From Clostridia bacterium (lineage in GTDB: Bacteria; Bacillota; Clostridia; UMGS1810), in NCBI GenBank assembly GCA_017549745.1, contig JAFYUA010000322.1, positions 1 through 11,133 of the forward strand: DNA of 11,133 nt. Direction: 5' to 3'. This document shows, in pieces, positions 5,788 through 11,133 of the stretch. Position 1 is the first letter of the stretch, and the number at the start of each line of letters is the position of its first letter. Position numbers and translations under genes: made by a program. The notes under the pieces were generated by a model that did not search any database, was not told the DNA's origin, and worked only from the letters and a program-made list of their open reading frames with translations.

Positions 5788-7854
5788 TTATTTTGTTACA
5801 CTCTTGCTCTTTGCAAGAGGTGTGTATAAGCTGTCTGCACTCCATATAAATGCTTTACAGTTAGGCTGCGATGGATTGAATGTGGCAACTTCTTCGTCTG
5901 TAAACTCGATTTGTGCAACGCTTCTTCCATCGCAACTTCCGGCAACTACATCAGAAGTCTTGAACGCAACCAGCTCACTGCCGTCGTATAGTGCAAGATA
6001 GCATTTGAAAGCACTGTGCGTGCCGCCAATCTCAGGAGCATAGAATGTTGCCTTGTATGCACCTGATTCGGCAACTGCACGATAAGAATAGGCTACATTA
6101 TAGAATTTATATTCTTCAAACTGCAAAGTGCCTGCGGTTGTAGTGGTAAAATTCACCGACTGCAAGCTTACGGCCTCGGTTTTTGCCATCTTTGCATTAC
6201 TTACAACAAGGACATTGTTAGCCCACAGAGAGTAGCTATTATTTGCTCCATCAATATAAATGCCGAGTTTCAAGCTGTTGGAGCTGTCGTTAAGATTATA
6301 AACCGTGCTGGCGTTGGATGTGCCATAATAATATCTCATAGTTCCGTCGGTATTCCAATGCAGCTCCGTAACCTTAATACCATTACTATTATTATACATA
6401 GGTTTTATAGTTACTGCCTCCGCCGCTGTTCGCCTCATAACAAATTCAACATATGCTGTGGCGGTTAAGCCTCCGCTATTCCAGTAAAATCGAGATTCAT
6501 TGCCTGTGATTGTTGCCAATCCACCACTTACAGCGGGAGTATATGTAGAATTTATGAAAATTTTATTGTTATACCATCCGTCACCGGAAAAATCACTTCC
6601 AACATATGGTGATAACGCACCAAAATCGTCAATGCCTTTCATTGGCATATTGAGAGGTGCGACCTTAAAGGTAAAGGTTTTTGTCTGCGAAGCGGAACCG
6701 CGTGTAATGGTAGCAGTGAGAACAACATCATCCACACTCTGTGAGGGGCGGGTTACTGTTCCCGTTGTGCTTATTACAGCTTCATTTGAGCTTTGCCACG
6801 AAATTTTCGAGTAATTTGTTCCTGCTGTAGGAAGAACAAGAGAATCGAGCAAGTAGCCATCGGCAGTGAGGGGAGCCGTGAGCAGTGAAGCATCAGTAAT
6901 GGCCTGTGCATCGGCGGTTACCGAAGCTTGAGCTGTTGCGTCATCGATGGGAGTTACATTATAGAATCTGTATTCTTCGAAGCTGACACCAGATGCATTA
7001 CTTGTAACATTTACGGCCTGCATATCGTAGCCATCGGTTTTTATCATTTGAACGCAATTTGCAACAAGCTCATTGTTTGCCCAAAGAGATAACACAGCAT
7101 CATCTACATCAACATATATACCAACCTTCAGGCTATTTGCATCTGCCAATTTCAGAGTAATATCTGCATATGCGTTAGAGGTGCCATAATAATATCTTAA
7201 TGTGTTATCAAACCACTGAATCCAGGAAAGTTTTGCTCCGGTGCCGTTATTTTCCATAGGTAATATGTTAATAGTCTCTGTTTCCGCACGCTTAATGATA
7301 AACTCTGCATATCCTATTTTTGTACCCCAGTAAAATCTTGTCTCGTTGTTCTGAACAACACCCAAACCGTCATTTATCGCTGGAGTTTTGGTGGAAACGG
7401 GAAAAACTTCTGCATCGCACCAGTTGTCATCAGAAAAGTCGCTTCCTTTATATGGGCTTAACGAACCAAAATCAGCAATACCTTCCATGGGCATATTGAG
7501 AGGGGCTACGATATATACAAAATCTTTGGTCTGTGGCTCGGCACTGCCATATGCAACAGTTGCCGTAAGAGTTACAGTGGCTGCCTGCTCTGAAGGGCGT
7601 GTAACTGTTCCCTTTGTGGAAATAACCGACTCATTATCGCTTGCCCAGCTAATTGCAGAGCCGCCTGCTCCCGAGGTTGGCAATCTGAGCGAATCCACAA
7701 GATACTCTCCGCCCACAAGAGGTGCAGTGAGCAAAGAATCAGACGTGAGTGTTACCAAATCTGATTCAATTACTGCAGAGTCGCCATCTGCCGCAAAAGT
7801 AGTAAATGACATCATGAGACTCAGCACAAGAATGATACTTAATAATTTTTTCAT
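5788..7854 (-). CDS. secreted tandem-repeat protein with atrophied Ig (aBig_2-like) domains
   Basis: A 688-residue exported protein of unknown activity. It starts with a signal peptide (MKKLLSIILV core, probable cleavage after TTFA near residue 21). Two copies of a composite unit follow. Each has an atrophied bacterial Ig-like domain (about 29-118 and 310-400; signatures TAPL..GYL.DSL.LPT, ISW.S.NE.VIST.GTVTRPS, VTLTATV). Each then has a beta-rich module (about 120-302 and 401-588) with MPM.GI.DFG.LSPY.GSDFS, RYYYGTSNA and FEEY.FYNV, perhaps a lectin-like sandwich. A C-terminal domain (about 589-688) resembles, as I recall it, tails of other clostridial exoproteins. No anchor (SLH, LPXTG, dockerin) and no catalytic signature are visible. 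A carbohydrate-binding or scaffold role beside the lyase is inferred. AAGAAGGA lies five bases before ATG 7854, 54 bases after the lyase gene's stop. Confidence 0.82.
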   Translation of the reverse strand: MKKLLSIILVLSLMMSFTTFAADGDSAVIESDLVTLTSDSLLTAPLVGGEYLVDSLRLPTSGAGGSAISWASDNESVISTKGTVTRPSEQAATVTLTATVAYGSAEPQTKDFVYIVAPLNMPMEGIADFGSLSPYKGSDFSDDNWCDAEVFPVSTKTPAINDGLGVVQNNETRFYWGTKIGYAEFIIKRAETETINILPMENNGTGAKLSWIQWFDNTLRYYYGTSNAYADITLKLADANSLKVGIYVDVDDAVLSLWANNELVANCVQMIKTDGYDMQAVNVTSNASGVSFEEYRFYNVTPIDDATAQASVTADAQAITDASLLTAPLTADGYLLDSLVLPTAGTNYSKISWQSSNEAVISTTGTVTRPSQSVDDVVLTATITRGSASQTKTFTFKVAPLNMPMKGIDDFGALSPYVGSDFSGDGWYNNKIFINSTYTPAVSGGLATITGNESRFYWNSGGLTATAYVEFVMRRTAAEAVTIKPMYNNSNGIKVTELHWNTDGTMRYYYGTSNASTVYNLNDSSNSLKLGIYIDGANNSYSLWANNVLVVSNAKMAKTEAVSLQSVNFTTTTAGTLQFEEYKFYNVAYSYRAVAESGAYKATFYAPEIGGTHSAFKCYLALYDGSELVAFKTSDVVAGSCDGRSVAQIEFTDEEVATFNPSQPNCKAFIWSADSLYTPLAKSKSVTK
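6091..6915 (-). repeat. second copy of the aBig plus beta-module repeat
   Basis: This in-frame tandem repeat unit covers about residues 314-588 of the secreted repeat protein. It shares blocks with the first copy, including GSDFS, RYYYGTSNA, LWANN and a 16-base DNA identity (6321-6336 with 7182-7197), at an offset of 861 bases or 287 codons. Confidence 0.75.
6949..7764 (-). repeat. first copy of the aBig plus beta-module repeat
   Basis: This unit covers about residues 31-302 of the secreted repeat protein. Compared with the second copy, the protein blocks are well kept but most DNA has diverged, so the duplication is old rather than a recent slip event. Confidence 0.75.
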
Positions 7855-7908
7855 ACTTATCCTTCTTTCTTATAAATTTATTAATAATATGCGGTATGCA
7901 CATTATTT

Positions 7909-10900
7909 TTACTGAAACAACCTTGAAAATACTGTTGCAGCTTCTGCTCGTGTTGAGCTTTCCTTTGGTGCAAAGCTACCGTCAGCTCTTCCGTTCATAA
8001 TGTTATGATAGCACACATACGCCACATATTCCGCCGCCCAATCGCTGATGGTGTTCATATCGGAAAAAGCGGGCGAATACTCTGCTTCTGCCAGTGAGCT
8101 ATCACTATTTTGCATTGCAATTGCAAGCATTTTGCACATTTCTTCTCTGGTGATTGTATCGTGGGGTCTGAAATATGCGTCGGCAGAGATTATTCCGTTT
8201 GCCAAAGCTGTGCTTACATACTCTGTATACCACTGCCCGACATCAACATCTGCAAAGGCTCCGTCATAGGGCACGGATGTGAGACCAAAGCTTCGGCATA
8301 TCAAAGCAGCAAATTCGGCACGGGAAACATTGTTGTCGGGGCGGTAGGTGCCATCGCTATAGCCGTTAACATAACCCTTGGCATAGGCATCTCGTATGTA
8401 GTTATTTGCCCAGTGGTCAGAAATATCACTAAATGCCTGATTTTGTGACGGCTCGACAGGAGCAACTGTTCCGCCGCCAATGCCATCAGAGCCTGCACTG
8501 CCGCCCTGAGATGAGTCGGTTTTGTCTTTTATGCCAAGGTTGGCGTTTTTATCATTGACAATGACCTCTTCGCCCTCCTGACCCGAAAGTGTCACAAGGG
8601 TGCCGTTGGCACTGTAGTCCATATATTTGCCGTTTACCGTCACAGCGGTAAAACCTTCAAATGCGTTTATCTTTACCTTCGACAAATCGATGCCAGAATC
8701 GGAGGTCACAATTTTTATGATGTTTCCTTCAAGCTCAACAGATGCATCGGTTACCTTTTGACCAAAGTCAACAAGAATTTTTCCGCTTGAGGTTTTGATG
8801 CCAGTGCCATCATTGAGCAATAACTGAGTTATATTGCCGTGCTTGTCTTCAGTGACAACGGTAACAAATCCGTCGGATTTATATTTGCCGAAGGTGCGCT
8901 CGGAGCTGTTTTCATAATCAAGCAAATAATGAGTTGTGGTGGTTCCAAGTGATGTCGCGGCAGTGAATTTCATTGCACTGGCTTTGTCGGTTGGAACTCC
9001 AAGCTCAATGCGTTCGGCTTTAAGAGTTGCTGAAGTACCCTCGTGAGGCAGAAGTACCGTGTCGAAGCTCACATTGCCGGAAGCATTCTTTTCGTAATAT
9101 ATCCATGGTGCTGCCTCGGGCTGTCCATAGGTGGAAGTTGTCACACCTTCTGTTTGTACTATCTCACTGTCATTATCCGGAGATGCAAGCTTAATGTTAC
9201 CGCCTGTTTTAAATGCCGTTGAAATAACGCCATCTTCGCTCACATACGCATTGGAAGTGGGAAGCATGTGCCAGTTTTGCTTATAATTGTTGATCTTGGA
9301 CTTATTATCAGGAATCATCAAATCAGACACAATCCAAAAGCCTGATTTCAAAAATGTTATTGTTCTTCTGTGACTATTGTCTATGTGAGTGTAACCCTTG
9401 GTTGTTTGAGAGAGAACATCATATTCAGAGTTAGTTGTCCAGCTATGAACATCACCCTGATTACCATATTTTGCAGACAAGTCTGTAACATGGTTATGAT
9501 TTTCATCATTTATTGACACTGTGTTATGCATTTTGGTGCTCACTGCCAGATTCCTGTCTGCACCAACGGAATATGTAACATAACCTGCATCAGTGAGCAG
9601 ATGCTGACCATTGCCCATAACTATGAGAGAATTGTCATCATAATGGCCGTGAGCTCCGCCACCACGCACATTGGTGAAAAGATAGAGAGCATCATCCGAC
9701 CATTCAGAACGCATAAAGGTGTAGGTTGAGTCAGGCAGGTGAACGCTCGTGTAGTCAGGCTCTGTACCCTTAGCACCATAGCTTCCTATAAACTGCAATT
9801 CATAGTCATTATACCACTGTGACAGCAGTGAATAGCGTTGCGATTTGTTCGGACCGCCGGGGCTGCCGTTATCGCCATATCCCAAATCTTCACCGGCAGG
9901 CCCTCTAAGCATCATATTATAGTAAGCAGCTTTGTGAATGGTTTCGTCAAATTCTTTGGGCACACTGCCGCCTGCTTCAACAATAAAGCTTCTGACATTT
10001 ATGTAGTTGTCGTCCAAAGCAAGCTCATTATATCCGCCGGTATCTTCAATATAGGCACCGTCAGGATAAAAGTCATTTAATATTGAATCAGTATAAAATT
10101 CCACAACCTTTTCTTTAGCATTTTCACTGCTTGTAAATTCGGGGAACAAGGCGGACGCGCTATAGGCACTTTTTCTTTCGGTCTGAATCCAGTTTGCAGT
10201 AGGTGAAGTTGAGTTGAGACCAACCTGAATATCATTATAAAATGTTTTGAGAATTGCCGTGCATATATCGGCATCAACATATTTGATATCTACCAGATAG
10301 TCAAATATGCTTACCCACTCAGATAAACGACACGCTGTATCAAGAGTTCGCGGGTGACCATATTCACTATCATTTATAAAATCCATTATGTTTTTTACCA
10401 TGGCATAGCTATAGCTTTCGTCCTTGGTGTATAGATATTCCGTCATCATAGAACGGTAACCGCTGAAACGACAGCACTGAAAAGCATACTCAACATCGGC
10501 ACCGGAAACATTTTTCCAGGTGTTTCCTCCGGGTACCCCATTGTAATTATGCACATATGTAGTCAGGTTTGACCAGCTAACCGTATCTTCATTCCATTGA
10601 GCATTGGGATTTCTGAGCACATAAAATTCCTTGGGTTCAGAATATGATGTGGATTTTTTAGCATAAAAGACCAATTCAGCTTGGCTGACAACATCAGTTT
10701 CCTTTATGTCAGCAAAATCGAAAAGCAACATTGCTCTGTAGGTTTCATCACCCAAAAAATCACCAAACATCCTGACCTTGAGTTCATCACCAAAATCATA
10801 AGGTTCATTCATATATTGCCCAGTTCGTACAGTTGCCGAAGACTTGGCACTGTAATAACGAGGTGAACCATTTACATATAAAAGCATTTTGGGTCTCATA

Positions 10901-11133
10901 GATTCATCACTATAATTACTGCCCGCAATTATAATTTCGGTTGTGTCGTTATATTTGGATATAATATCATAATTCCTTACCACTGCAGATGTAATTGACG
11001 GATTATCGATAGGGACTGTTATTTTTTCATATGCAGTGGAACTAACAACCCCCTCGCCATGACAATGCAGGCTTGATTGCAAGGTTGAAAGGCCTTCGGC
11101 AAGTCCGGTCACCCACAGAGTGTCTCTTGCAGC
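7909..11133 (-). CDS. heparinase II/III-like polysaccharide lyase with CBM96-type module and three SLH domains (5' partial)
   Basis: A surface enzyme predicted to cleave a uronic-acid polysaccharide by beta-elimination. The frame is open to the right edge, so the start and signal peptide lie outside; GTG at 11112 is internal. There are 1074 visible residues, numbered here from the edge. A DNRLRE/CBM96-like beta domain (about 110-190; YRAMLLFDF and WNEDTVSW) comes first, then an alpha-toroid region (about 210-430) with GAYIEDTGGYNE. A heparinase II/III beta-sandwich follows (about 470-730) with GGGAHGHYDDNS (H495, H497, D499, D500) and KMHNT (H536). After a Gly/Ser linker (about 870-899) come three SLH repeats with SRAE (937), TREE (995) and TRAE (1061) motifs, which bind secondary cell-wall polymer in Gram-positives. 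The stop TAA is at 7911-7909. The lyase family is clear, but the substrate (glycosaminoglycan, alginate-like or other) is not. Confidence 0.9.
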   Translation of the reverse strand, partial: AARDTLWVTGLAEGLSTLQSSLHCHGEGVVSSTAYEKITVPIDNPSITSAVVRNYDIISKYNDTTEIIIAGSNYSDESMRPKMLLYVNGSPRYYSAKSSATVRTGQYMNEPYDFGDELKVRMFGDFLGDETYRAMLLFDFADIKETDVVSQAELVFYAKKSTSYSEPKEFYVLRNPNAQWNEDTVSWSNLTTYVHNYNGVPGGNTWKNVSGADVEYAFQCCRFSGYRSMMTEYLYTKDESYSYAMVKNIMDFINDSEYGHPRTLDTACRLSEWVSIFDYLVDIKYVDADICTAILKTFYNDIQVGLNSTSPTANWIQTERKSAYSASALFPEFTSSENAKEKVVEFYTDSILNDFYPDGAYIEDTGGYNELALDDNYINVRSFIVEAGGSVPKEFDETIHKAAYYNMMLRGPAGEDLGYGDNGSPGGPNKSQRYSLLSQWYNDYELQFIGSYGAKGTEPDYTSVHLPDSTYTFMRSEWSDDALYLFTNVRGGGAHGHYDDNSLIVMGNGQHLLTDAGYVTYSVGADRNLAVSTKMHNTVSINDENHNHVTDLSAKYGNQGDVHSWTTNSEYDVLSQTTKGYTHIDNSHRRTITFLKSGFWIVSDLMIPDNKSKINNYKQNWHMLPTSNAYVSEDGVISTAFKTGGNIKLASPDNDSEIVQTEGVTTSTYGQPEAAPWIYYEKNASGNVSFDTVLLPHEGTSATLKAERIELGVPTDKASAMKFTAATSLGTTTTHYLLDYENSSERTFGKYKSDGFVTVVTEDKHGNITQLLLNDGTGIKTSSGKILVDFGQKVTDASVELEGNIIKIVTSDSGIDLSKVKINAFEGFTAVTVNGKYMDYSANGTLVTLSGQEGEEVIVNDKNANLGIKDKTDSSQGGSAGSDGIGGGTVAPVEPSQNQAFSDISDHWANNYIRDAYAKGYVNGYSDGTYRPDNNVSRAEFAALICRSFGLTSVPYDGAFADVDVGQWYTEYVSTALANGIISADAYFRPHDTITREEMCKMLAIAMQNSDSSLAEAEYSPAFSDMNTISDWAAEYVAYVCYHNIMNGRADGSFAPKESSTRAEAATVFSRLFQ

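Noticed and set aside
5801..5819. CTCTTGC/GCAAGAG hairpin at the end of the repeat-protein gene
   Set aside because: It lies inside the coding sequence for the last residues and is not followed by a U-tract on the minus strand, so it is not a terminator.
10077..10280. Assorted shorter open frames overlapping the five large genes on both strands, for example this one
   Set aside because: They lie wholly inside genes with clear protein-family motifs, lack ribosome binding sites and encode nothing recognisable.

Overview
The window reads as part of a polysaccharide-utilisation locus of a Gram-positive anaerobe of the class Clostridia, probably near Oscillospiraceae or Lachnospiraceae. Supporting signs are AT-rich to mid-GC coding sequence, strong GGAGG-type ribosome binding sites, a lipobox lipoprotein, S-layer-homology (SLH) wall anchoring, and a palindromic intergenic element of a type I associate with clostridial genomes. 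The taxon is an inference. All five substantial genes lie on the minus strand with gaps of about 40 to 125 bases, so they look like one transcription unit read from right to left. Its promoter lies beyond the right edge.

In order of transcription the genes are as follows. (1) 11133-7909 is a large heparinase II/III-like polysaccharide lyase with a CBM96/DNRLRE-type module and three C-terminal SLH domains; its N-terminus is cut by the window edge. (2) 7854-5788 is a secreted protein with a signal peptide, two copies of an atrophied-Ig plus beta-rich module, and a C-terminal beta domain. (3) 5662-4220 is a divergent GH20 beta-hexosaminidase-like enzyme without a signal peptide. (4) 4182-2122 is a short, cysteine-rich GH78 alpha-L-rhamnosidase-like enzyme without a signal peptide. 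(5) 2031-427 is a solute-binding lipoprotein of an ABC carbohydrate importer.

The inferred division of labour is this. The SLH-anchored lyase cuts an acidic polysaccharide at the cell surface, perhaps helped by the repeat protein. The lipoprotein captures the oligosaccharides, and the two cytoplasmic glycosidases remove hexosamine-like and rhamnose-like (or related) sugars. The permease and ATPase partners, a regulator and an unsaturated-uronyl hydrolase are not in the window. The true substrate cannot be read from the sequence.

The left 426 bases carry no clear full-length gene. Bases 55-98 match the 3' part of a tRNA-Trp (anticodon loop to discriminator G), but the 5' half is missing. This is what remains at the distal junction when an element integrates into a tRNA 3' end. 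An open frame running in from the left edge ends inside this segment and could be the tail of the element's integrase. A strong rho-independent terminator follows at 108-140. A second long hairpin at 357-398, also U-rich only on the plus strand, separates this junction from the glycan operon. Bases 141-356 hold nothing I can support as a gene.
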